64,000 bases of DNA from Pseudobacter sp051955275 (lineage in GTDB: Bacteria; Bacteroidota; Bacteroidia; Chitinophagales; Chitinophagaceae), in assembly GCF_051955275.1 (NCBI RefSeq), contig NZ_JBQCGW010000215.1:1-64000 (forward strand), read 5' to 3'. Positions 8,362 through 18,060 of this stretch are shown piece after piece. How positions within the stretch are numbered: position 1 is the stretch's first letter; each line of letters starts with the position of its first letter. A program made the position numbers and the translations under genes. Below the pieces are notes generated by a model, which made no database searches, had not been told where the DNA came from, and saw only the letters and a program-made list of their open reading frames with translations.

Positions 8362-10728
8362 TTATTCGCTCCGCAGGCTTTTGACCGGGTTGGCCAGGGC
8401 CGCCCGGACAGTCTGAAAACTGATGGTGAACAGGGCGATAGCCAGTGCGGCCACACCGGCCAGCGCAAATGGCAGCCAGTTGATGCCGATCCGGTATTCG
8501 AAGTCCTGCAGCCAGTTGTTCATGGCCCACCAGGCAAGCGGACAGGCAATAACGAATGCTACAAATACCAGCAGCAGGAATTCCCTGCTCAGCAAACCGA
8601 AGAGGCTTCCCAGGCCTGCGCCCAGTACTTTGCGGATACCGATCTCGCGCACGCGCTGTTCGGCGGCAAACATGGCCAGTCCCAGCAACCCGAGGCAGGA
8701 GATGATGATGGCCAGTGCTGCAAAGCAGTTGGATAATTGCTTTGCCATGGTTTCCCGGGCATAGATCTTTTTAAATTCCTCATCTGCAAAATCATACACG
8801 AAGGGGAAGCGGGGATTTACTTTTTTATTGATGGTTTCCATCTGGCTGAGCACTTCCCTGGTTTTGCTTCCCTGCACCCGTACAATGGCATAACCATGGT
8901 CTGGATTCTCCTGAAGGTGCATTATCAGGTTATTGATGGGTTCATGCATGGAATTGAAATGGAAATCTTTCACGATGCCGATGATGGTGCCTTTCCTTCC
9001 CCAGAAAGTGAATGGCTTGCCGATCGGGTCTTTGTAACCGGTTTTTGCAACGCCAGTCTCGTTGAGGATGAATGATGCGGTATCGGTGCCGAAACTGCGG
9101 GAAAAATCCCTGCCGGCTACCAGTTCCATCTGCATGGTGCTGATAAAATCGTACCCCACACCGAGCTGCGAAAACAGTGGTTTGGTATTGGGGTCCTTGC
9201 CTTCCCAGTCGATACCGATGGTGCTGTTTCCGATCTCCATCGGGTCCTGCTCTGCACGGGTGATGGCTGTAACGCCAGGCAGTTTCTTCACTTCATCATT
9301 GAATACCTTGAAGTATTTATCGGGTTCTCCGAGCAGGGACACTTTCACTATGTTCTCGCGGTTAAGGCCCAGGTTTTTATTCTGTATATAACTTACCTGC
9401 TGTGATACGATGATGGTGCCGATGATCAGCAGGCTGGACAATGCAAACTGGAACACCACCAGACCTTTCCTGAACCAGTTGGCGCCGCTGCTGGCTTTCG
9501 CTACACCTTTCAGTACCACAATGGGTTTGAAGCCAGAGAGGAAGAGGGCGGGGTAGCTGCCTGCGATCAGTCCGGTGATCAGTGTGAGACCCACGATACC
9601 TATCCAGAATGTCCAGGCGGCAAATGGAAATTCAATATGTTTCTGGGTCATCTGGTTGAAGAATGGCAGCACCAGGAAGAGCAGTACCAGCGCCATCAGC
9701 ATGGCAAGAGCGGTGATGATCACGGCTTCACCGATGAACTGCCTGATGAGGCCGCCGCGTAAAGCGCCCACCACTTTCCGGACGCCGATCTCACGGGAAC
9801 GCTTGATCGATCTGGCAGTGGTGAGGTTCATGAAATTGATACAGGCGATGAACAGGATGAAAACGGCCACCAGGCTGAACAGGCGTACATATTCGATCCT
9901 TCCGCCGGAGATCACTCCGTCTTTCATACGGGAGTTGAGGTAGCGGTCGGTTGTTTTGTATATATCCAGTTCTACGCGCCAGCCACTTTTGGGATCCACG
10001 AATTTGTACATGAACTCTTTGAGTTTGGCGCTGACCTTTGCGGGATCGGCATCTTTGCGCAGGAGGATGGTGGTACGCGGCCCGTTATTATCCCATTGTC
10101 TGGCCCAGCCATTGGTCTCAAGCATATACTCCCAGTTGTAGAGGAAGTCCCATTTGGCGGTACTGTTCTCCGGCATATCTTCGAATACGGCTGTAACCGT
10201 AAAATCTTTCTGGTCATTGGCGCGGATGGTTTTACCGATGGCTGCCTGCGGACTGCCGAAGAAGGCATTGGCCATTTTGCGGGAGATGGCCAGGCTCACC
10301 GGCGAAGCCAGCGCAGACTGTACAGTGCCTTCAAGGAGTGGAAAAGTATACATCTTGAAGAAATCACTGTCCGCTGCATTGCCGGGCATGCGCAGGATCT
10401 TGTCGCCCAACTGGAAAGTTGTTTCCTGGTCCCAGCCCAGGGCGGTGGAATGTTCCACTTCAGGGATCGTATGTCTGATCTCACGGGCAAGGATACCCGG
10501 AGTGGAATAGGTGGATTGCACTTTATTGTCGAAATACTGACGCTCATACACGCTGTACAACCTGTCTTTATGTTCGTGGAACTGGTCAACACTTTTTTCA
10601 TCCTGCACCCAGAGCATGATCAGCAGGCTGCAGGTGAGGCCCAGGGCCAGTCCGAGTATATTGATAGCACTGAATATCTTATTCCTTTTCAGGCTACGGA
10701 TGGCTACCAGGAAATAATTCTTGAACAT
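8362..10728 (-). CDS. FtsX/MacB-type ABC transporter permease 6
   Basis: A 788-aa permease with the layout MacB_PCD-FtsX-MacB_PCD-FtsX. TM1 lies near residues 20-40, a ~240-residue periplasmic domain follows, then three TMs (about 285-400), TM5 near 425-445, a second periplasmic domain, and three C-terminal TMs (about 670-780). The FtsX hallmark appears twice, as REIGVRKVVGA and REIGIRKVLGA. It ends NPVKSLRSE like its paralogs. Of the six copies this one looks closest to permease 1: same length, LWVQDE after TM1, STPGIL, and IDWEGKD in the second periplasmic domain. The pair at the two ends of the array may therefore derive from one another. It is 30 bases from permease 5. Confidence 0.92.
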   Translation of the reverse strand: MFKNYFLVAIRSLKRNKIFSAINILGLALGLTCSLLIMLWVQDEKSVDQFHEHKDRLYSVYERQYFDNKVQSTYSTPGILAREIRHTIPEVEHSTALGWDQETTFQLGDKILRMPGNAADSDFFKMYTFPLLEGTVQSALASPVSLAISRKMANAFFGSPQAAIGKTIRANDQKDFTVTAVFEDMPENSTAKWDFLYNWEYMLETNGWARQWDNNGPRTTILLRKDADPAKVSAKLKEFMYKFVDPKSGWRVELDIYKTTDRYLNSRMKDGVISGGRIEYVRLFSLVAVFILFIACINFMNLTTARSIKRSREIGVRKVVGALRGGLIRQFIGEAVIITALAMLMALVLLFLVLPFFNQMTQKHIEFPFAAWTFWIGIVGLTLITGLIAGSYPALFLSGFKPIVVLKGVAKASSGANWFRKGLVVFQFALSSLLIIGTIIVSQQVSYIQNKNLGLNRENIVKVSLLGEPDKYFKVFNDEVKKLPGVTAITRAEQDPMEIGNSTIGIDWEGKDPNTKPLFSQLGVGYDFISTMQMELVAGRDFSRSFGTDTASFILNETGVAKTGYKDPIGKPFTFWGRKGTIIGIVKDFHFNSMHEPINNLIMHLQENPDHGYAIVRVQGSKTREVLSQMETINKKVNPRFPFVYDFADEEFKKIYARETMAKQLSNCFAALAIIISCLGLLGLAMFAAEQRVREIGIRKVLGAGLGSLFGLLSREFLLLVFVAFVIACPLAWWAMNNWLQDFEYRIGINWLPFALAGVAALAIALFTISFQTVRAALANPVKSLRSE

Positions 10729-10758
10729 AAGGCGTAGGTTTTATAATAAGTAGGCTTG

Positions 10759-13176
10759 TTATTCTGATTTGAGTGATTTTACAGGATTCATCAGGGCGGC
10801 CCTGATGGCCTGGTAACTGACGGTGAGAATGGCTATCAGCAGGGTAATGCCGGCTGTTGCGGCAAAGATCCACCAGGTGATGGCGCTGCGATAAGCAAAG
10901 TTCTCCAGCCAGTTGTTCATGGCCCACCAGGCAAAGGGGAAGGCAATAACAGCCGCAATGGCCACCAGTTTCAGGAAGTCTTTCGACAACATCTGAACGA
11001 TACCGGTAACGGAAGCGCCCAGCACTTTGCGGATGCCGATCTCCTTGGTGCGCTGTTCTGCAGCATAGGCCGCCAGCCCGAATAATCCCAGGCAGGCAAT
11101 GATCACGGCAAGCGTGGAAAATGCCAGGGAAATTTTGCCGGTTCGTTGTTCAGTTTCATAAATGCGGTTGAAATCCTCATCCATGAATGCATAACGGATA
11201 GGTTGATGGGGCGCGAATTTCATCCAGAGGCCCTTGATGGTTTCAACAGACTTTTCGATATTACCGGCAGGCAGGCTGATAGCCATGGCTCCGCGTTCCA
11301 TCCGGTTCATCAGCAGAAGCGGACCTACGGTCTCGCGCATGCTGTTGAAGTTGAAATCTTTTACCACACCTACAATATTGTAAGGAGTGATCTTTGTTCC
11401 GTATGGACCTTCCGGCATGTAGAGGGTCTGACCTACAGGATCTGTATAACCCAATAGTTTAGCCGCTGCTTCGTTGATCATTACTGCGGAGGAATCTGCA
11501 AAATCCCTGGAGAAATTCCGGCCCTTCACCATCTGCATGCCCAGGGTGGGCACATAATCTTCATCTACCTGCCAGATCTGCATTGTGGCAGTACTGGAAG
11601 GGTTGGCAGTAGCTTCCTTGAACACCACATCGGTGTTGCGGTAGCTGCCGGTAGGAAGATAGCCTGTAATGGTCATATGTTTTCCTGCACCTGCACGGAT
11701 GATCTCTTCTTTGAATGTTTTTGCATTTTTGCCCATCACATAGGTGTCGTTCAATACCAGCACCTGGTCTCGATTGAAACCCGTTTCTTTATTCCGGATA
11801 TAATTAAGTTGATTGTAGATCACCACGGTTCCTACAATGAGGAATATGGAGATACCGAACTGGAATACTACTAATGAATTGCGCATCCAGCTTGTTTTCA
11901 AACCGTTTGCCAGTCTGCCTTTCAGCACCTTAATGGGCGAAAATCCACTGAGAAAGAAAGCCGGATAACTACCAGCCAGTATACCCACCAGTAAGGCAAA
12001 GCCAATCAATACGGCAATTACGGCGGCATTTATATTATCCTGTATCACCAGTGTTTTTCCACTGAGCTGGTTGAACCAGGGCAGGAAGGCTGTAGCAAGA
12101 AAAATAGCGAGCAGTAATGACACTGTGCTCAATACGGTAGATTCTGCCAGGAACTGCAGGATCAGGTTCCTGCGTTGCGAGCCCATTACTTTCCTGATAC
12201 CCACCTCACGGGCACGGTTACCTGACCGGGCTGTGCTGAGGTTCATGAAGTTCACGCAGGCAATGAGCAGGATGAAGATGGCCACAGCGGAAAAGATGTA
12301 CACGTATTGTATATTACTGTTGGCGCCGAGCTCAGACATGCGTGAGGAATGCAGGTGGATGCGGGTAAGTGGTATGAGTGAATAACGCAGGTATTCGCCC
12401 CTGCTTTCTATTTCTTCCAGCGTGCTGTTGAGCAGTCCTTTCAGTTGCGGCGCCACGTAACGGGTTACGATGCCACGGAGACCATCGCTTACAGTTTTGG
12501 GATCGGTTCCGGGCCTGAGCGCGATATACGTATTGAAGTTATTGCCGAGCCAGTGATTGCTGCGGCTCTCTTCCAAGGTCTCCAGGGAGATGAAGAAATC
12601 GAAATTGAAATGCGAATTCTTTGGAACGTCTTTGATCACACCGGCTATTTTCATATTGCCGTTGGCAGTCTCGATGAATTGTCCGGCTACTGCTGTTTTA
12701 TCAAAATATTTTTCAGCCATTGTTTCGGTGATCACAACGGTTTTGGGTTCCTTCAGCATTTCGCGCGGATTGCCATCCAGTACAGGAAGGGTGAATACAT
12801 CAAAGAGGCTGGCGTCTGTATAGATCACGCGGTCTTCAACAATATTTTGATCTCCCTTTTTTAAAGTGAGATTTCCATTATTCCTGAAACGAACGGCCGA
12901 TTCGATCTGCGGGAATTCCTGTTGCAGGGTCTTCATCAGCGGGTCAGGTGCAGAGGCAATGAAGAAGTCGGAGCCCCCGAAACGGATATCTGTATCGATC
13001 CGGTAGGTACGGTCTGCCTTTTCATTGAACCTGTCGTAGCTCAGTTCATCCTTCACATACAACAGTATGAGCAGGAAGGCGGCCAGGCCCATGGCGAGCC
13101 CTGCGATATTGAGCGCGGAGAAACTTTTGTTCTTCCACAGGCTTCTCACTGCGATCTTCAGGTAATTGCGGAACAT
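10759..13176 (-). CDS. FtsX/MacB-type ABC transporter permease 5
   Basis: An 805-aa permease with two periplasmic MacB_PCD domains and two FtsX domains. The FtsX loops read REVGIRKVMGS and KEIGIRKVLGA. TM1 is FSALNIAGLAMGLAAFLLILLYV, and the first periplasmic domain opens DELSYDRFNEKADRTYRID. This KADR-Y opening is shared with permease 4, its neighbour, and suggests those two are a more recent duplication. The gene starts 13 bases after permease 4 ends, so translational coupling is likely. The permeases have no ATPase domain of their own and must borrow one of the two operon ATPases. Confidence 0.92.
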   Translation of the reverse strand: MFRNYLKIAVRSLWKNKSFSALNIAGLAMGLAAFLLILLYVKDELSYDRFNEKADRTYRIDTDIRFGGSDFFIASAPDPLMKTLQQEFPQIESAVRFRNNGNLTLKKGDQNIVEDRVIYTDASLFDVFTLPVLDGNPREMLKEPKTVVITETMAEKYFDKTAVAGQFIETANGNMKIAGVIKDVPKNSHFNFDFFISLETLEESRSNHWLGNNFNTYIALRPGTDPKTVSDGLRGIVTRYVAPQLKGLLNSTLEEIESRGEYLRYSLIPLTRIHLHSSRMSELGANSNIQYVYIFSAVAIFILLIACVNFMNLSTARSGNRAREVGIRKVMGSQRRNLILQFLAESTVLSTVSLLLAIFLATAFLPWFNQLSGKTLVIQDNINAAVIAVLIGFALLVGILAGSYPAFFLSGFSPIKVLKGRLANGLKTSWMRNSLVVFQFGISIFLIVGTVVIYNQLNYIRNKETGFNRDQVLVLNDTYVMGKNAKTFKEEIIRAGAGKHMTITGYLPTGSYRNTDVVFKEATANPSSTATMQIWQVDEDYVPTLGMQMVKGRNFSRDFADSSAVMINEAAAKLLGYTDPVGQTLYMPEGPYGTKITPYNIVGVVKDFNFNSMRETVGPLLLMNRMERGAMAISLPAGNIEKSVETIKGLWMKFAPHQPIRYAFMDEDFNRIYETEQRTGKISLAFSTLAVIIACLGLFGLAAYAAEQRTKEIGIRKVLGASVTGIVQMLSKDFLKLVAIAAVIAFPFAWWAMNNWLENFAYRSAITWWIFAATAGITLLIAILTVSYQAIRAALMNPVKSLKSE

Positions 13177-13189
13177 GGCTCTATTGATT

Positions 13190-15574
13190 TTATTCAGTTC
13201 TCAATGATTTGACCGGGTTGGCAATGGCTGCTTTCACGGCCTGGAAGCTGATGGTGATCAGTCCGATGAGCAGGGCTGCCACTCCCGCAATGACAAATAC
13301 ATACCAGCCGATATTGATCCGGAAGGCAAAGTTCTGCAGCCATTTCTGCATGAAGTACCAGGCAACAGGCGCTGCCACCAGGAATGAGATAGCTGCCAGC
13401 CAAATGAATTCCCTGGAGAGCAGGTGCAGGATATTGGGAACGCTGGCGCCCATCACTTTCCTGATGCCGATCTCCTTGGTACGCTGCATGGTGCTGTATG
13501 CAGTGAGGCCCAGCAAACCAAGACAGGAGATGAAGATGGCAAGTCCTGCGAAATTGAGGAAGAGTTTGCCGAATCGTTGTTCATCCCTGTATTGACGGTC
13601 GAAGATCTCATCAATGAAAGTGTAGGAGAAGGGCAGATTGGGGATCATTTCCTTCCATTGTTTTTCAATGGCAGCGATGGTGGCAGGGATCTGTCCGGCA
13701 GCCACATTTACTGTCAGGTGATCATAACCACCGTTCTCAGACATGCGCATGGTGAGCGGTTTGATCTCCGTTTGCAGGCTGGTGTAATTGAAATCCTTCA
13801 TGATGCCGATGATCTGGCCTTCGCGGCCCCATTGCCTGAAACGCTTGCCGATGGCTTTTTTGGGATCGGAATAGCCGAACATCCTCACAGCCGATTCATT
13901 CATCACGATGGACTTTGTGGTATCCGTCATGAAGTCTCGCGAGAATCTTCTGCCGGCCACCATCGGAATATCTAACTGGTCCATATAATCGAAGTCCACG
14001 AAGATAAGGTTGAGATTGGCGATCTGCATTTCTCCGTTGGTATTTTCAATTTCGGAGTAAGCGCCATTCCACCCCGCACCGGGAACGCTGGAGCCCAGTG
14101 ATACCGATCTCACACCGGGAATGCTCCTGATCTTTTCTTTGAATGTTTTCTGTGCACTGGTGCCTTCGGTGGCGATCACCAGCATCTGGTCTTTCTTGAA
14201 GCCAAGATCGCGGCTGCGCATATAATTTGTCTGATAGTATACCACCATAGTGGCTATTATCAGTGCTATGGAAATGGAAAATTGTGCAACCACCAGTCCT
14301 TTTCTGAGCAGTATGCCTTTGGTGCCGGTAGCGAACCTTCCTTTCAATACCACGATGGGCCTGAACCTTGCCAGTACCAGTGCGGGATAGATCCCTGCCA
14401 GCAGGCCGATGCCCAACGCTGCCAGGAAAAGATAACTGATGTATTTCCAGTTGGTGAATACACCCGGACTGATGATCTTTCCTGCCAGGTTATTGAACAT
14501 GGAAAGGAAGAGGGCAGTCAGCAGTAAAGACAGACCGAAGGCGATGATACTGATAATGATGGATTCGCCGAGGAACTGACTTACCAGCTGGAATTTGCCT
14601 GCGCCGGCCACTTTGCGGATCCCCACTTCCTTGGCCCGTTCCGTGGACCTTGCCGTAGTAAGGTTCACGAAATTGATACAGGCAATGCTCAGAATGAAGA
14701 TGGCCACTATCGAGAAGATATAGACATTATTGATATTGCCGCTTTTGCCATCATTGCTGTCTGAATAGAGATAAACTGATCTGAGTGGTTTGAGGAAGAG
14801 GGTCACCCACATTTTCATATCGTCCATTTCCTTTCCAACTCTTCTTGTAAGAAAACCGGGCAGCTTTTTTTCGAGCGCGGCCGCATCTGTTCCGGGTTTG
14901 AGCAAGAGGTAAGCGTCTGCGCCATAGTTGCCCCATTGCTTATCGATACCCGGGGCCCATTCTTTGGTGATGGAGCTCATGCTGAAAAGGACGGTGCCTG
15001 CCATCTGCGTATTCTCAGGCAGGTCTTTCATCAGGCCGGTAACCTTACCTGGTCTGCCGCCGTCGCTGAGCAGCAGGGTCTTGCCCATTGGGTTCTCGTT
15101 GCCGAAATATTTTTTTGCCGCCGTTTCTGTCAAAACAATTGAAAAAGGATCTGTCAGTGCTTTATCGGGATCCCCTTCAAGCAGTTTCCAGCCAAAGACG
15201 CGGAAGGCGGCTGAATCCACGAACATGATCTTATCTTCCTTGAATTTTATATCGCCATTGCGGATGATCATATTGCTGTTATTGATCCGCACAAACTCTT
15301 CCACTTCAGGAAATTCATCTTTCAGGTTTTGCGCCACGGCCCACGCAGGGCCACCGGCATGCAATACTTCCGTAGGTGTTTTAATATCCGCTGCTACTTT
15401 ATAGATGCGATCTGCCTTTGGATGGAAGTTTTCATAACTCATTTCAAACTTCACGTAGAGGAAGATCAGGAAGCAGGCCGTCATACCAATGGTAAGCCCC
15501 ATGATATTGATGAACGAAAAAGCGCGGTGCCTCCAGAGATTTCGGAACGCTGATTTGAGATAATTTCTGAACAT
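13190..15574 (-). CDS. FtsX/MacB-type ABC transporter permease 4
   Basis: A 794-aa permease with the same eight-TM, two-periplasmic-domain plan. The FtsX loops are KEVGIRKVAGA and KEIGIRKVMGA. After TM1 the periplasmic domain begins KFEMSYENFHPKADRIYKV, matching permease 5 more than the others. The second periplasmic domain carries IIGIMKDFNYTSLQTEIKPL, the family's conserved strand-helix before the last three TMs. The C-terminus ends NPVKSLRTE. It follows permease 3 by 44 bases. Substrate is unknown; related systems export peptides, lipoproteins or macrolides. Confidence 0.92.
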   Translation of the reverse strand: MFRNYLKSAFRNLWRHRAFSFINIMGLTIGMTACFLIFLYVKFEMSYENFHPKADRIYKVAADIKTPTEVLHAGGPAWAVAQNLKDEFPEVEEFVRINNSNMIIRNGDIKFKEDKIMFVDSAAFRVFGWKLLEGDPDKALTDPFSIVLTETAAKKYFGNENPMGKTLLLSDGGRPGKVTGLMKDLPENTQMAGTVLFSMSSITKEWAPGIDKQWGNYGADAYLLLKPGTDAAALEKKLPGFLTRRVGKEMDDMKMWVTLFLKPLRSVYLYSDSNDGKSGNINNVYIFSIVAIFILSIACINFVNLTTARSTERAKEVGIRKVAGAGKFQLVSQFLGESIIISIIAFGLSLLLTALFLSMFNNLAGKIISPGVFTNWKYISYLFLAALGIGLLAGIYPALVLARFRPIVVLKGRFATGTKGILLRKGLVVAQFSISIALIIATMVVYYQTNYMRSRDLGFKKDQMLVIATEGTSAQKTFKEKIRSIPGVRSVSLGSSVPGAGWNGAYSEIENTNGEMQIANLNLIFVDFDYMDQLDIPMVAGRRFSRDFMTDTTKSIVMNESAVRMFGYSDPKKAIGKRFRQWGREGQIIGIMKDFNYTSLQTEIKPLTMRMSENGGYDHLTVNVAAGQIPATIAAIEKQWKEMIPNLPFSYTFIDEIFDRQYRDEQRFGKLFLNFAGLAIFISCLGLLGLTAYSTMQRTKEIGIRKVMGASVPNILHLLSREFIWLAAISFLVAAPVAWYFMQKWLQNFAFRINIGWYVFVIAGVAALLIGLITISFQAVKAAIANPVKSLRTE

Positions 15575-15618
15575 AGAACAAGTTGTTTTAAGAGATGGCT
15601 ATACTATACCTGAATGAA

Positions 15619-18042
15619 CTATTCGCTTCTCAGGCTTTTTACCGGGTTGGCCAGTGCAGCACGCACTGCTTTGTATCCTACGGTGATCCAGGCAATGCCC
15701 AGTGATATAATGATGGCCAGCAGGAATACTCCTGCACCGATATCGATCCGGAATACGAACTCCTGCAACCAGTTGCTCATCATCCACCAGGCCAGTGGTG
15801 TGGCAATCAGGAATGCCACCGTGATCAGGATGGTGAACTCTTTAGAGAAGAGATAAACGATATTACCGGTGCTTGCGCCCAGTACTTTCCGGATGCCCAC
15901 TTCTTTTGTTTTCTGAACGGCCATGAAGCTTACCAGTCCGTATAATCCCAGGCAGGAAATGAAGATGGCCAGCCCTGCAAAGAATTTGTAGAGCCTGCTC
16001 AGTTGTTCTTCCATCCTGTAAAAATTGGCGATGCTTTCATCCACGAAAAAGCTGCTGTAAGCGTATTCGGGATAGAATTTATCCCAGGTCTGTTGAATGG
16101 ATTTTGCCGTTGACGAAAGGCCGGCGGTATTCATTTTTATGGCAACCTGGTCATAGCGCTTGCTGTTTGATGAAATTTCGAGAGGCTTGATGTCTTCACG
16201 GAGTGAATTCGTTTTAAAATCCTTCACTACTCCCACGATGGTTTTCCAGCGGCTTCTTCCCAGCCGCATTTCTTTGCCGATCACTTCTTCCGGATTTTTA
16301 GCGCCCACTTTTTTCACGAAAGTCTGATTCACTACAAATTCTGCAATGGTATCGCTGGCCCTGGGAGCGCGGCCGGCAACCAGTTCGAGTCCATATGTTT
16401 TGAAATAATCTTCATCACCGAATTTGTGGAAGATATCAAAGGGCTCGTCGTCACCCTTATGATCATAGGTGAAATTGGAAGCTGAATTGTTATCGGAGCT
16501 CGGCACATCGGAATTGCTGCTCACGCTTACTACTCCGGGCAGTTGCTGCAAGGCAGCTTTGAATGCTTTCTGACGGGCGATAATGGAACTGTCTGCCCTG
16601 CCGGTGACCACCATTACGGCTTCTTTTTTGAAACCGAGATCGGCATTTCGTACAAAATTCATTTGTGTGATAGCGATGATAGTCCCAATGATCAGCACCT
16701 GTGAAATAGTGAACTGCAAAGTAACCAGTCCTCTTCTTACTGAGATGCCGCCCACGGAGGCGGAAGTGATCTTGTTCTTCAATGCCAGTGCCGGGCGGAA
16801 GCCGCTGAGCACCAGTGCGGGGTAGGCTCCGGCCAGGAAAGTGATGGTAAGTATCACGCCTCCCAGGAAGAGCATATTGACTGCAGTAAAGAGCGTAGGT
16901 ATTTCCTGGATGGATACGAATGTTTTAATAAAAGGGAGCGCCAGCCTGGTCAGCAACAGCGCCAGGATCACAGAGATCATTACTATCACAAATGTTTCAC
17001 CCATCATCTGCCAGAACAGTTGCCAGCGGTTACCGCCCAATACTTTTCTGACACCTACTTCGCGCGAGCGGCCAATAGCCTGTGCCGTACTGAGATTCAC
17101 AAAATTGATGCAGGCCATTACAATGATGAGCAAACCAATGAGCGTAAGTGTAAGTAAAGATCCTTTGCTGATCACATGGTCGCCGAAGTGACCGCCATAC
17201 CGCTCGTTATGATGGAGATCGGAGAGGGGTTGAAGAACGGCCCTGCGACTATTGTCTGTTTTATCACCGCTGTAATGTTCCTTGCTGATGGTATTGAGTT
17301 GCTGTTGTAACTGAGCCTGACTGATATTGTCCGGCAGCATGACCATTATCTGGCTGTTACTGCTGAGTGTACCCCAATCACGGGTCCAGCCATAATCTTT
17401 GATGGCTGGAAGGGTGGCATAGGATGTAAGGATGGTCATGGGCAGGTCTGTATTCAGAGGCTGATCTTCAAATACGCCGCCTATTTTCAGCACATAGCTG
17501 TTATCCAGGCGAAGTAATTGTCCCATTGCATCCTGCCATTTGCCGAAATATTTTTCAGCCGTGCTTTTGTTGAGCACGGTGATATTGGGTTCTTTGAGAA
17601 CGGCGGCAGAACCTTCCAGCCAATTCACATCAAACATGCTGAAGTACTCCGGTTCTATGAAATAAGTGCCACTTTCTTCCAGGAATTTCTTCTCGATATT
17701 GGTTCCTTTTTCATGCTGCCCGATCACGGTGAACTGGCTGCCGAAATGCGCATTGAAGCCAGCTACTTTTATATCGGGCAGTTGGGTGCGCAGCAATTCT
17801 ATTGCCGGAAAAGGAGCCCCTGGATTGTAGTCCAGCCCATCGGCATCGTTATCTTCCGTAACCACACGATAAATGCTGGAATAGTTCTTATTGAATTTCT
17901 CGTAGGAGTTCTCATACCTGATAACGATGAAGAGGAGCAGACAGGCGGCAATGCCAATGGCCAGTCCGGCCACATTGATGGCGGAATATCCTTTGTGGCG
18001 TAATACATTCCGGATGGCGATCTTCAGATAATTCTTTATCAT
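15619..18042 (-). CDS. FtsX/MacB-type ABC transporter permease 3
   Basis: An 807-aa permease of the same family. Its FtsX loops are REVGVRKVLGG and KEVGIRKVLGA. The first periplasmic domain differs clearly from its neighbours (RYENSYEKFNKNYSSIYRVV, then DNDADGLDYNPGAPFPAIELL), which is where substrate or partner specificity would be expected to lie. The conserved strand-helix of the second domain reads IVGVVKDFKTNSLREDIKPL. It follows permease 2 by 18 bases, so the array is probably translated from one long message. Confidence 0.92.
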   Translation of the reverse strand: MIKNYLKIAIRNVLRHKGYSAINVAGLAIGIAACLLLFIVIRYENSYEKFNKNYSSIYRVVTEDNDADGLDYNPGAPFPAIELLRTQLPDIKVAGFNAHFGSQFTVIGQHEKGTNIEKKFLEESGTYFIEPEYFSMFDVNWLEGSAAVLKEPNITVLNKSTAEKYFGKWQDAMGQLLRLDNSYVLKIGGVFEDQPLNTDLPMTILTSYATLPAIKDYGWTRDWGTLSSNSQIMVMLPDNISQAQLQQQLNTISKEHYSGDKTDNSRRAVLQPLSDLHHNERYGGHFGDHVISKGSLLTLTLIGLLIIVMACINFVNLSTAQAIGRSREVGVRKVLGGNRWQLFWQMMGETFVIVMISVILALLLTRLALPFIKTFVSIQEIPTLFTAVNMLFLGGVILTITFLAGAYPALVLSGFRPALALKNKITSASVGGISVRRGLVTLQFTISQVLIIGTIIAITQMNFVRNADLGFKKEAVMVVTGRADSSIIARQKAFKAALQQLPGVVSVSSNSDVPSSDNNSASNFTYDHKGDDEPFDIFHKFGDEDYFKTYGLELVAGRAPRASDTIAEFVVNQTFVKKVGAKNPEEVIGKEMRLGRSRWKTIVGVVKDFKTNSLREDIKPLEISSNSKRYDQVAIKMNTAGLSSTAKSIQQTWDKFYPEYAYSSFFVDESIANFYRMEEQLSRLYKFFAGLAIFISCLGLYGLVSFMAVQKTKEVGIRKVLGASTGNIVYLFSKEFTILITVAFLIATPLAWWMMSNWLQEFVFRIDIGAGVFLLAIIISLGIAWITVGYKAVRAALANPVKSLRSE

Positions 18043-18060
18043 GATTTCTACTTTTCGGTT